Below, in pieces: positions 4,883 through 11,582 of a stretch of DNA of 11,582 bases. Numbering within the stretch: the stretch's first letter is position 1; the number at the start of each line of letters is the position of its first letter. The stretch lies in NCBI GenBank assembly GCA_003577005.1, contig QEUW01000249.1, positions 1-11,582 on the forward strand. The letters are read 5' to 3'. The notes beneath the pieces are model-generated. The model searched no databases and was not told the DNA's origin. It saw only the letters and a program-made list of their open reading frames with translations. The position numbers were made by a program, and so were the translations under genes. Source of the DNA: Chloroflexota bacterium. GTDB lineage: Bacteria > Chloroflexota > Anaerolineae > Caldilineales > Caldilineaceae.

Positions 4883-7114
4883 ATGCAGTCAAAACGTTTT
4901 CAAATTCTCGCCGAACGCGAGATCAATCAAGAAACCTTTGTCGAACCGTGGCCCGAAGCCGGCCTAATCGTCACCGACAGCCCCTACGACCCGCAGCCCA
5001 GTCTGCGCCTGGAAAACGGCCAGGTGGTGGAGATGGACGGCAAGCAGCGGGCGGACTTCGACTCGCTCGACCTTTTCATCGCCGACCACGCGCTCGACCG
5101 GGCCGTGGCCGAGGAAGCTATGGCGACGCCCTCGCAGCAGATCGCCCGCATGTTGGTGGACATCAACGTCTCCCAGCAGGAAGTGCGGCGATTGGTTGCC
5201 GGCTGCACCCCCGCCAAGCTCTGCGACATCATCCGCCACATGAACGTGCTGGAGATGATGATGGGGCTGGGCAAAATGCGCGTCCGCCGCACGCCGGCCA
5301 ACCAGGCGCATGTGACCAACTGGCGCGAACACCCCGCCCTGCTCGCCGCCGACGCAGCCGAGGCCGCGCTGCGCGGCTTCGCCGAGGTGGAGACGACGGT
5401 GCGCGTCGCCCGCAACGCGCCGTTCAACGCACTGGCGATCCTCATTGGCACGCAGACCGGGCGCGGCGGTGTGCTTACCCAGTGCGCCGTCGAGGAAGCG
5501 CTGGGGCTGAAGATAGCGATGAAGGGGCTGACCAGCTATGCTGAAACGCTCTCGGTCTACGGCACCGAACGCACCTTTGTCGATGGCGACGATACGCCCT
5601 GGTCCAAGGCCTTCCTGGCCTCGGCCTACGCCTCGCGTGGGGTCAAGGTGCGCTTTACATCTGGTACGGGTTCGGAAGCGCTCATGGGCAACGCTGAACA
5701 GTGCTCCATGCTCTATCTGGAGGCGCGCTGTCTGCTCGTCACCAAGGGGGCGGGCAGCCAGGGTGTACAGAACGGCTCGATCTCGTGCATTGCCCTGCCC
5801 GAATCGCTGCCGGGCGGTGTGCGCGCCGTGCTGGCCGAGAACCTGATCGCCTCCATGCTTGGCCTGGAGTGCGCCTCTGGCAACGATGCGCTGGCCTCGC
5901 ACTCGCAGATCCGTAAGACGGCCAAGCTCATGTGCCAGTTCATCCCCGGAACTGATTTTATCCATTCTGGCTATAGCGCCGTGCCCAAACGGGACAACCT
6001 CTTTGGCGGCGGCAACTACGATGCCGAGGACTTCGACGATTACAACGTGCTCCAGCGCGACATGCAGGTGGATGCCGGCCTCCGCCCCATTACCGAAGAA
6101 CAGGCGCTGGCGATCCGCCAGAAGGCTGCGCAGGCCATCCAGGCTGTCTATGCGGGGTTGGGCTTTCCGCCCATCACAGACGAGGAGGTCGAAGCGGCCA
6201 CTACCGGCCACAGCAGCGACGACATGCCCGAACGGGATATTGTGGCCGACCTGGCCGCGGCCGACCAGTTTCTGGAAGGTGAGCAAAACATGCTCACCAT
6301 CGTCGCTGCGTTGCAAAAGCAGGGCTTTACCCAGACAGCAAGCAATATCCTTGAGATGGGTCGCCAGCGGGTGGCCGGCGACTATTTGCAGCCGTCGGCC
6401 ATCTTTGACCGTGATTTTCGGGTGCTCAGCGGCATCAACGACGTGAATGATTACCAGGGCCCGGGCACCGGCTATCGCGTCGAAAACGGCCGCTGGGACG
6501 AGATCCAGCACATCCCCCAGGCCAAAACCCCGTATGATTTTATCGATGCGCAGGTGGGCAAGCCGACGGAGAAACTGGTCGAGATTGGCCCAGCTAAGCC
6601 GGGGACACGGCAAGAGGTGATCGTAGCCGTCGGTCCGGCCTTCAACAAAGCGCTCACCCGCACCATCGGCGGGCTGGAGCATGAGGAGGTGCTCAAAGCG
6701 ATCCTCACTGGCGTGGCCCGCGAGGGATTGGTAGCGCGTGTGGTCAAGGTCTACGAAAGCTCGGACTGCGCTGCTATTGGCCACATTGGCGCACAACTGA
6801 GCGGGTCGGGTATCGCCATAGGGCTGCAATCGCGCGGTACCGCCGTGATCCACAAACGAGGGCTGGCGCGGCTCAACAATCTGGAGCTCTTCCCTATGTC
6901 ACCGCTTTTGACGCTGGAACACTATGAGGCCATGGGCCGTAACGCCGCCCGTTACGCCCAGGATCTGCCGGCCAAACCTGTCGCGGTCAAGATCGACAAC
7001 TGGGCGCGGCTCAAGCTCATCGTCAAGACGGCGCTGCTGCACCGCCGCGAGACCGAGCAGATCGAGGATCGGCCACCGGCAGAGTTGTTCTTTGATTGGG
7101 AACCGGAGGTTTAG
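4883..7114 (+). CDS. pduCD: B12-dependent diol/glycerol dehydratase, fused large and medium subunits
   Basis: A 743-aa fusion. Residues 1-550 match the large (alpha) subunit of diol dehydratase and about 560-743 the medium (beta) subunit. The enzyme uses adenosylcobalamin to convert 1,2-propanediol or glycerol to the aldehyde plus water. Numbering agrees with the Klebsiella oxytoca alpha subunit as I recall it: Gln141, His143, Glu170, Glu221, Ser224, Gln296, Ser301, Asp335 and Ser362 are all present, but Gln336 is Ala. The beta part keeps the cobalamin-facing LSGSGIAIG (639-647); Arg651 replaces Lys beta135. It begins at the equivalent of beta residue about 48, so the N-terminal microcompartment-targeting segment is absent. 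The start at 4883 is chosen because MQSKRF aligns with the family N-terminus and GAGGA (4869-4873) lies 9 nt upstream; TTG 4874 and ATG 4877 are less likely. The small subunit follows separately. Confidence 0.92.
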   Translation: MQSKRFQILAEREINQETFVEPWPEAGLIVTDSPYDPQPSLRLENGQVVEMDGKQRADFDSLDLFIADHALDRAVAEEAMATPSQQIARMLVDINVSQQEVRRLVAGCTPAKLCDIIRHMNVLEMMMGLGKMRVRRTPANQAHVTNWREHPALLAADAAEAALRGFAEVETTVRVARNAPFNALAILIGTQTGRGGVLTQCAVEEALGLKIAMKGLTSYAETLSVYGTERTFVDGDDTPWSKAFLASAYASRGVKVRFTSGTGSEALMGNAEQCSMLYLEARCLLVTKGAGSQGVQNGSISCIALPESLPGGVRAVLAENLIASMLGLECASGNDALASHSQIRKTAKLMCQFIPGTDFIHSGYSAVPKRDNLFGGGNYDAEDFDDYNVLQRDMQVDAGLRPITEEQALAIRQKAAQAIQAVYAGLGFPPITDEEVEAATTGHSSDDMPERDIVADLAAADQFLEGEQNMLTIVAALQKQGFTQTASNILEMGRQRVAGDYLQPSAIFDRDFRVLSGINDVNDYQGPGTGYRVENGRWDEIQHIPQAKTPYDFIDAQVGKPTEKLVEIGPAKPGTRQEVIVAVGPAFNKALTRTIGGLEHEEVLKAILTGVAREGLVARVVKVYESSDCAAIGHIGAQLSGSGIAIGLQSRGTAVIHKRGLARLNNLELFPMSPLLTLEHYEAMGRNAARYAQDLPAKPVAVKIDNWARLKLIVKTALLHRRETEQIEDRPPAELFFDWEPEV

Positions 7115-7179
7115 AACGCAGAGCGTAGAGCGCAGAACGTAGAACGGACAAATTCATTCTGCGTTCTACGTTTTACGTT
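7115..7179. repeat. Imperfect palindromic repeat between dehydratase subunit genes
   Basis: Bases 7115-7137 pair with 7157-7179 over 23 positions (three G-U pairs, one mismatch, the rest Watson-Crick) around a 19-nt loop. The left side is itself built from short repeats of the type AACGYAGAGCG/AACGTAG, beginning immediately after the pduCD stop codon and ending 18 nt before the small-subunit ATG. In style it resembles the 61-130 repeat (both contain GAACRCAGAGC). It is probably a dispersed intergenic repeat inserted in the operon; as RNA it could act as a processing or stability element between the two cistrons. Confidence 0.65.
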
Positions 7180-7197
7180 CCCAATAGAGTGATACCG

Positions 7198-7608
7198 ATG
7201 ACTACAGCCCAATATCCGCTGAAAGAACACGCCGTCAAGGCGCTCTGCGCTGCCAGTGGACGCAGCCTCAATAATGTTACCCTTGAAGATGTTATGGCCG
7301 GCGAGCTGTCGCCTGCTGATCTCCAGATTCATGCAGAAACGTTGCGCATTCAAGCCGCAGTCGCGCGTGAGGCCGGTTTTGTACAGTTGGCCGACAACCT
7401 GGAGCGGGCAGCCGAGTTGACCGTCGTACCCAATGACGAACTATTGACCATGTACGCCCTGTTGCGTCCTGGCCGCGCTACCTACGAAGAGTTGCAACAG
7501 CTAGCCGAGAAGCTGGCAACAACCTACAACGCTTCGCGCAACGCTGCCTGGGTGCGCGAGGCCGCCGAGGTCTACCAGCAGCGCAACCTGCTCCGGCGCA
7601 CGCCATGA
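7198..7608 (+). CDS. pduE: Diol/glycerol dehydratase small subunit
   Basis: A 136-aa protein matching the small (gamma) subunit of adenosylcobalamin-dependent diol dehydratase; it completes the enzyme with the fused large-medium chain encoded upstream. Family signatures: YPLKEH near the N-terminus, LEDVMAGELSPADLQI (about 27-42), ERAAELTVVPNDELL (about 69-83), YALLRPGRATYEEL (about 86-99) and the C-terminal AAWVREAAEVYQQRNLLR. It is shorter than PduE (about 173 aa) because the N-terminal roughly 35-40 residues, containing the targeting helix and Ala-rich linker, are missing; its length is like the small subunit of cytosolic glycerol dehydratase. ATG 7198 is chosen over an in-frame GTG at 7189 because AGAG (7186-7189) then sits at a usable distance. 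The stop overlaps the methyltransferase start by 4 nt (ATGA). Confidence 0.9.
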   Translation: MTTAQYPLKEHAVKALCAASGRSLNNVTLEDVMAGELSPADLQIHAETLRIQAAVAREAGFVQLADNLERAAELTVVPNDELLTMYALLRPGRATYEELQQLAEKLATTYNASRNAAWVREAAEVYQQRNLLRRTP

Positions 7609-8609
7609 TCACGCTCGTTGCCCAGCTTGCCCCGCAACGTAGTACGCAATATGCTGACCTGGCGCGTACGCTGGCACAACAGGAATTGCAGTTGAGCCCG
7701 GTCGGCCGGTTGGCGACTCATCTCCGCTGGCGCCGGTGGGGCGGACAAGCGTATCTGGCCTTTGATCTGCCGGCGTTACCCGATGATATACAACTGTGCG
7801 AGTTGGGCATGCTGGCCATGACCAGTGCTTTTTTTCGCTATCATGAACAGATCGGTGAGGTGGATGGGCCATTTCTCCAACCGCTCGAGACTCACTTCAC
7901 GCCAGCGCTGCCACCCGATCTGGTGATGACCCGGCGCTACCGGGGCAAGACCAATGAGTTGTTCACGCATTTTCTTTGCAATATCGCCCGCTTTAGTAGC
8001 GGATTTGCCCACCAACCGTGGCCGGCGTTGCGTGTGTTGGACCCACTGGCGGGTGGTGGCACGACGCTCTTTATGGCGCTGGTGCTGGGGGCACAGGTGG
8101 CCGGCATTGAGCAGAATGGGGATGACGTAAAGTCCACCGTGACTTTTTTGCACCAGTATGCACGTGGAGAAGGGATCGCCTGCCAGGTCAAAGAAGAACG
8201 GCTGAAGCGATTGGGGTGGCGCTGGGTCTTTGCCATCGGCAAAAAACCACCCCGGCAGTGTATCCTGGCCCACGGTGACACGGTGCAGGCGCAGGCCCTT
8301 CTGCCTGGATACAGGCCACATCTGATTGTCACCGATCTGCCCTATGGCATCCAACATCAAGGGAAACTGGTCGAGCTACTGGCCAGCGCCCTTCCAGTCT
8401 GGGCGAACCTACTGGTACGAGGTGGGGTGCTCGTCTTTTCCTGGGATGCCAGCCGTTTCCCCCGCGCCGAGATGGTCGCATTGGTCGAAGCTACCAGTCC
8501 ACTGGCGGTCTGCAACGATCCGCCATACAACGAGCTAGGCCACCGCGTGGACCGTGTGATCAAGCAGCGCGATGTTTTGGTAGCGAGACCGTGCAAAGGA
8601 GACGCCTGA
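7605..8609 (+). CDS. SAM-dependent methyltransferase, TRM11/UPF0020-like
   Basis: A class I methyltransferase of 334 aa. The SAM-binding motif I is VLDPLAGGGTTLFMAL (144-159), followed by the acidic motif II end GIEQN (167-171). The catalytic motif IV is VTDLPYG (242-248), of the (D/N)xPY type used by enzymes that methylate exocyclic amino groups of bases. RYRGKTNELFTHFL (111-124) just before motif I resembles the RNA methyltransferases of the TRM11/Trm-G10 group (guanosine N2 in tRNA) and relatives. The N-terminal 100 residues are divergent and I see no clear THUMP domain. The substrate could be tRNA, rRNA or DNA. The start overlaps the dehydratase small-subunit stop by 4 nt, so it is probably co-translated, although no functional link is obvious. 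Confidence 0.82.
   Translation: MITLVAQLAPQRSTQYADLARTLAQQELQLSPVGRLATHLRWRRWGGQAYLAFDLPALPDDIQLCELGMLAMTSAFFRYHEQIGEVDGPFLQPLETHFTPALPPDLVMTRRYRGKTNELFTHFLCNIARFSSGFAHQPWPALRVLDPLAGGGTTLFMALVLGAQVAGIEQNGDDVKSTVTFLHQYARGEGIACQVKEERLKRLGWRWVFAIGKKPPRQCILAHGDTVQAQALLPGYRPHLIVTDLPYGIQHQGKLVELLASALPVWANLLVRGGVLVFSWDASRFPRAEMVALVEATSPLAVCNDPPYNELGHRVDRVIKQRDVLVARPCKGDA
8595..8601 (+). promoter_or_regulatory. Ribosome binding site setting a GTG start
   Basis: AAAGGAG lies 9 nt before GTG 8611 and inside the end of the methyltransferase gene. It is among the strongest Shine-Dalgarno sites in the window and decides the non-ATG start of the propeller gene. Confidence 0.7.
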
Positions 8610-8610
8610 C

Positions 8611-11178
8611 GTGCAGTCCACGTCGTTCCGGGTGGTTTGGGCAGTCGTAACGCTGGTTCTCCTGGCCGCGCTGGCCGGGGTTGTGCGCGCCGTCTGGATC
8701 AACAATCCCGCCGGGGTGACAGGGGCTGCGCATCTGCCGGCGCCCACGCCTCAGATGCCTGTGGTCGTCGCAACAAGGGCGCCGTCTCCTACCCCAACAG
8801 TGGCGCCCACAGTGGCGCTGGGCGCCGAACAGCGTATCCGCGCTGGGGGGTATTCTTTTCGCCCGCCCGCCAGTTATGTGGTAGAGGTCGCCGGCAGCAC
8901 GACAATGATGACCAGCGAAGTAGATACCGGGACACGCTTTGAATTGGCCAGCGGAGCTACCGAACAACTCATCGCTGACCCGCCAGATGAACCGGACAGC
9001 CTGCTGGCCGCATATGTGAGTGCCTATGCTGCGGAAAACGATTTGCGGGCGGGTGAACCTTTCACAACGATCGTTGATGGCTTGCCGGCCTTTGGTGTCG
9101 AGCTGGTAAGTCACAGTAAGGATCCCCACCTCAGAGGCCAGCTTATCCTGGCACAGCCGGAGCCAGGGCATTCCTTTGTCATGACAGGGAGAGCGCCGGT
9201 TGCCTTGTGGCCCACTATTGAGCGGGAGTTTGATGCCCTCTTGTCTTCGGTACAATTTTTTGAGGCGGAAATCAACTCAACGCCAGTAGCAGCGCCAGCT
9301 ACACCGGTCACCCGAGCAACCACACCCTCGGCAACCCCTGTGGCCACACAGACGCCGCACTCATCCGTATCCACGTCCCGCACAATCCCTGCCGGGCCAT
9401 GGAAAAGCTACACCAACGCCAATCTCGCCAATGCGGTGACGGCAGCGCTCAACACCATCTGGGTCGCCACCGACGGCGGTGTGATCGCGTGGAACAAGAA
9501 CAACGGAAGTTACACCAAGTACACAACGCTTGATGGTCTGGCCGCCAACCGCACAACCGCAGTGGTCAACTGCCCCTTGCGTGGCTTTGGTGTCGTCTTT
9601 GGCAGCGAGGTAGGCTTACAGATCTTCGAGCTCCAGAGCAGTGTCTGGAAGGTGCTCAACAGCAGCAACAGCGGCATGAGCTTTGATGATGTCACTGCCC
9701 TGCACTGTGATGTGGAAAATCGCTATCTGATCGTCGGCTACAAACAACATGGGCTAGACATCTTTGATGCCAGTAGCGGCGCCTGGCGCTATGTCGGGCA
9801 AAATGATGGGCTGCAAAACAATCTCGTGGAGGCGCTCGCCGTGGTCGGCAACCAGGAGGCGCTTTGGGTCTCTTCGGGGCTGGGTATCTCTGTGTTAGCC
9901 GCCGGTGCGCAACCAATCTTTTATGATGAAGCGACCAGCCCGCTCGAAACCAATCAGATCCGCCGCATTGTCGTCACGCAAGATGGCGCTGTCTGGCTAG
10001 GTGCTCAGGATGCGCTTTACAAGGTGCAGGAAGACGACTGGACGGTCTATGACGCCCGCGCCGTGCTCGCCTCCCAGTTTCCCAGCGGGGCATTAAACGG
10101 TCTGGCCGCTGGTGAGGATGGCTCGCTCTGGATCGGCTCCAGTCGCGGCGAAGTGTGCCACTTCGACCCAGTGCGTGTCCAGTGCCAGGAATTCTACAGC
10201 GGTGAACCGGGGATGGTGGCAGGCGAGTTGACCAGCCTGTCGATTGGCGCTGACGGCGCTATCTACTATACTACGGCTGGCGGCGGCGTCAGTATGTATT
10301 CTGGTGGCCGCTGGCAGGCCTTTGTGATCCCCGATGAGCCGCTCTTTGGCAACGAAATTCACAGTCTGGCCGAGGCCGCCGATGGCAGCATTTGGGTTGC
10401 CACCGAGCATGGTATCCAGGCGATCGACCCGGCGACTGAGACAGTAGTGCGCCAGTTTACTCGCGATAACAGTACACTTTCGTCGGCGACCCGAGAGGTC
10501 TTGCACGCCGCACCGGAAGGGGGGATCTGGTTTGGTGCAGTAGGTGTCAGCTACTTTAACGGGTTTAGTTGGCGGAGCTATACCACACCCGATGGCCTGG
10601 CTGGCAGCCTGGTACAGGCCATTGCTACCGACAGCCAGGGGCGCACCTGGTTTGGCACCGAGTCCGGGTTGAGCATCTGGAATGGCAGTACCTTTTTCAA
10701 CCTCACCCGTGAAAATGGGCTGCCCGACGATAACATTGTAGCGTTGTTGGCCGATGATGAAGTCATGTGGATCAGCGCGGCCGGTGGCGGTCTCTTTCGT
10801 TTTGAGCGAAATCAACTCCAGTTATTTAGCTCTGAAAATAGCTCACTCCCAGCTAATACCATTGCTGTGATCGCCAAAGCCGGCGATGTGTTGCTGCTGG
10901 GCCACAGCCGTGGATTGTCATACTTTGACGATGGCGAGGTTACACCGGTTCCCGCCCTAACTGGCCATGCGGTGAGCGCAATTGCTACAGCGCCGGATGG
11001 CAGCATCTGGCTTGGAACCAGTGGCGATGGGCTTTTCTATTTTGACGGCGAACAGTGGGTGGAACCTCCTTCCGCAGTGCGGCCCCCTTCGCCACAGATC
11101 ACAAATATTCTGATTGCCGCCGACGGCTCCGTCTGGATCGGCGCCCGCAGCGGCGGACTCATCCGCTATCAACCATAG
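8611..11178 (+). CDS. Membrane-anchored 14-blade beta-propeller protein
   Basis: An 855-aa protein with a GTG start. Residues 8-29 form one hydrophobic segment (signal anchor), followed by a Pro/Thr-rich linker (41-70), a globular domain (about 74-219) resembling PsbP/DcrB-type folds, a second Pro/Thr-rich linker (222-262) and then 14 regularly spaced blades to the end. Blade cores (IWVATDGGV type, related to the two-component regulator propeller repeat) start near 283, 325, 372, 418, 461, 506, 551, 594, 639, 679, 719, 761, 799 and 841. Fourteen blades equals two seven-bladed propellers, as in the sensor part of hybrid two-component systems, but there is no YYY domain, histidine kinase or effector. 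The protein should face the outside of the membrane; a carbohydrate-sensing or scaffold role is inference. It starts 1 nt after the methyltransferase stop, so it is operon-linked. Confidence 0.85.
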   Translation: MQSTSFRVVWAVVTLVLLAALAGVVRAVWINNPAGVTGAAHLPAPTPQMPVVVATRAPSPTPTVAPTVALGAEQRIRAGGYSFRPPASYVVEVAGSTTMMTSEVDTGTRFELASGATEQLIADPPDEPDSLLAAYVSAYAAENDLRAGEPFTTIVDGLPAFGVELVSHSKDPHLRGQLILAQPEPGHSFVMTGRAPVALWPTIEREFDALLSSVQFFEAEINSTPVAAPATPVTRATTPSATPVATQTPHSSVSTSRTIPAGPWKSYTNANLANAVTAALNTIWVATDGGVIAWNKNNGSYTKYTTLDGLAANRTTAVVNCPLRGFGVVFGSEVGLQIFELQSSVWKVLNSSNSGMSFDDVTALHCDVENRYLIVGYKQHGLDIFDASSGAWRYVGQNDGLQNNLVEALAVVGNQEALWVSSGLGISVLAAGAQPIFYDEATSPLETNQIRRIVVTQDGAVWLGAQDALYKVQEDDWTVYDARAVLASQFPSGALNGLAAGEDGSLWIGSSRGEVCHFDPVRVQCQEFYSGEPGMVAGELTSLSIGADGAIYYTTAGGGVSMYSGGRWQAFVIPDEPLFGNEIHSLAEAADGSIWVATEHGIQAIDPATETVVRQFTRDNSTLSSATREVLHAAPEGGIWFGAVGVSYFNGFSWRSYTTPDGLAGSLVQAIATDSQGRTWFGTESGLSIWNGSTFFNLTRENGLPDDNIVALLADDEVMWISAAGGGLFRFERNQLQLFSSENSSLPANTIAVIAKAGDVLLLGHSRGLSYFDDGEVTPVPALTGHAVSAIATAPDGSIWLGTSGDGLFYFDGEQWVEPPSAVRPPSPQITNILIAADGSVWIGARSGGLIRYQP

Positions 11179-11223
11179 CTTTACTCATCATTCACGACCC
11201 AATCATACAGAAAGGCGCCTCCC

Positions 11224-11582
11224 ATGGCCGACCCACTTCCCCTCGTCGTGCATGCCACTCACGAAGCTGGTGTCAAGGTGGGTGGCATTGGCGCTGTCCT
11301 CGATGGGCTGCTCGGCGCTCGCTCGTATAACGAGCAGGTAGGGCGGACGGTGCTGGTCGGCCCGCTCAATGGCAGCGATAGCGTCGAGATGGAGCGCCTC
11401 ACCAGTCCGCGCAATGGCCTCACTATCCACTACAGCAGTCTGCACGGCAAGTTCGATGGTGTGCCGGAAGCGCAGCGTATCGTGCTCCAACGGGTCGAGC
11501 AGACCTTTGAGGTAGCGCTGCTCTATGGCGTTCGCAAGTTTGGCGAATACAACCATGAGGTCTTGCTGGTCGATGCCACCAA
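11224..11582 (+). CDS. Glycogen/starch synthase-like glycosyltransferase (partial)
   Basis: The reading frame runs off the window after 119 codons. The N-terminus contains HATHEAGVKVGGIGAVLDGL (residues 10-29), which carries the KxGGxG motif that binds the sugar nucleotide in GT5 glycogen/starch synthases (here Lys18-Val-Gly-Gly). RTVLVGP (43-49) and an ending EVLLVDAT fit the N-terminal half of a GT-B enzyme, but it deviates from classical GlgA, so it may transfer another sugar. The ATG has AAAGG (11211-11215) 8 nt upstream and starts 45 nt after the propeller gene, with no terminator visible in between. The C-terminal domain lies outside the window. Confidence 0.78.
   Translation, partial: MADPLPLVVHATHEAGVKVGGIGAVLDGLLGARSYNEQVGRTVLVGPLNGSDSVEMERLTSPRNGLTIHYSSLHGKFDGVPEAQRIVLQRVEQTFEVALLYGVRKFGEYNHEVLLVDAT

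Noticed and set aside
4964..6853. Long open frame on the - strand (about 630 codons)
   Set aside because: It lies wholly opposite the well-conserved pduCD gene. Its translation has no recognisable domain and is rich in His/Arg/Gly, as expected from the antisense of a GC-rich gene.
7189..7197. GTG at 7189 as start of the dehydratase small subunit
   Set aside because: It would add only three residues and would overlap the only plausible ribosome site; ATG 7198 is better placed.
4038..8609. Uma2 nuclease plus methyltransferase as a restriction-modification system
   Set aside because: The two genes are separated by the dehydratase genes, Uma2 proteins are not known to me as partners of methyltransferases, and the methyltransferase looks more like the TRM11 RNA group.

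Overview
All well-supported genes in this window lie on the + strand, packed closely and mostly GC-rich. Gene content (a galactonate-dehydratase-type enzyme, SDR dehydrogenases, an Uma2-family protein, a membrane-anchored two-component-regulator-type beta-propeller and a glycogen-synthase-like glycosyltransferase) fits an uncultured environmental bacterium, most plausibly Chloroflexota (Anaerolineae/Caldilineae-like). That assignment rests on gene style only and is tentative.

Layout. Bases 1-161 are non-coding and hold a 23-bp perfect inverted repeat. Bases 162-2311 hold a two-gene unit: an SDR resembling short-chain L-threonine 3-dehydrogenase, overlapping by 4 nt a D-galactonate dehydratase (dgoD). 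Two adjacent hairpins follow (2313-2381). Next is a more AT-rich pair of small unknown genes (2456-3174), also overlapping by 4 nt and probably transcribed without a leader; it has the architecture of a toxin-antitoxin or other two-protein module. Bases 3226-3978 encode a uronate-dehydrogenase-like SDR, which with dgoD suggests sugar-acid catabolism.

Bases 4038-11178 are a second tightly spaced series, probably one operon: an Uma2-family protein, a coenzyme-B12-dependent diol/glycerol dehydratase with large and medium subunits fused in one chain (pduCD-like), its separate small subunit (pduE-like), a SAM-dependent methyltransferase overlapping the small subunit by 4 nt, and a membrane-anchored protein with 14 beta-propeller blades. 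A second imperfect palindromic repeat (7115-7179) sits between the fused dehydratase gene and its small-subunit gene. The window ends inside a glycogen-synthase-like glycosyltransferase gene.

How it works together. The first half reads as oxidation and dehydration of sugar acids (uronate to aldarate; galactonate to 2-keto-3-deoxygalactonate). The second half makes a cytosolic adenosylcobalamin dehydratase that would convert 1,2-diols or glycerol to aldehydes. Both small dehydratase parts lack the N-terminal extensions that send the Pdu enzyme into microcompartments, and no shell gene or reactivase gene is visible. A natural Gln-to-Ala change at active-site position 336 hints at an altered substrate range. 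The best candidates for something undescribed are the small overlapping gene pair at 2456-3174 and the fused dehydratase.
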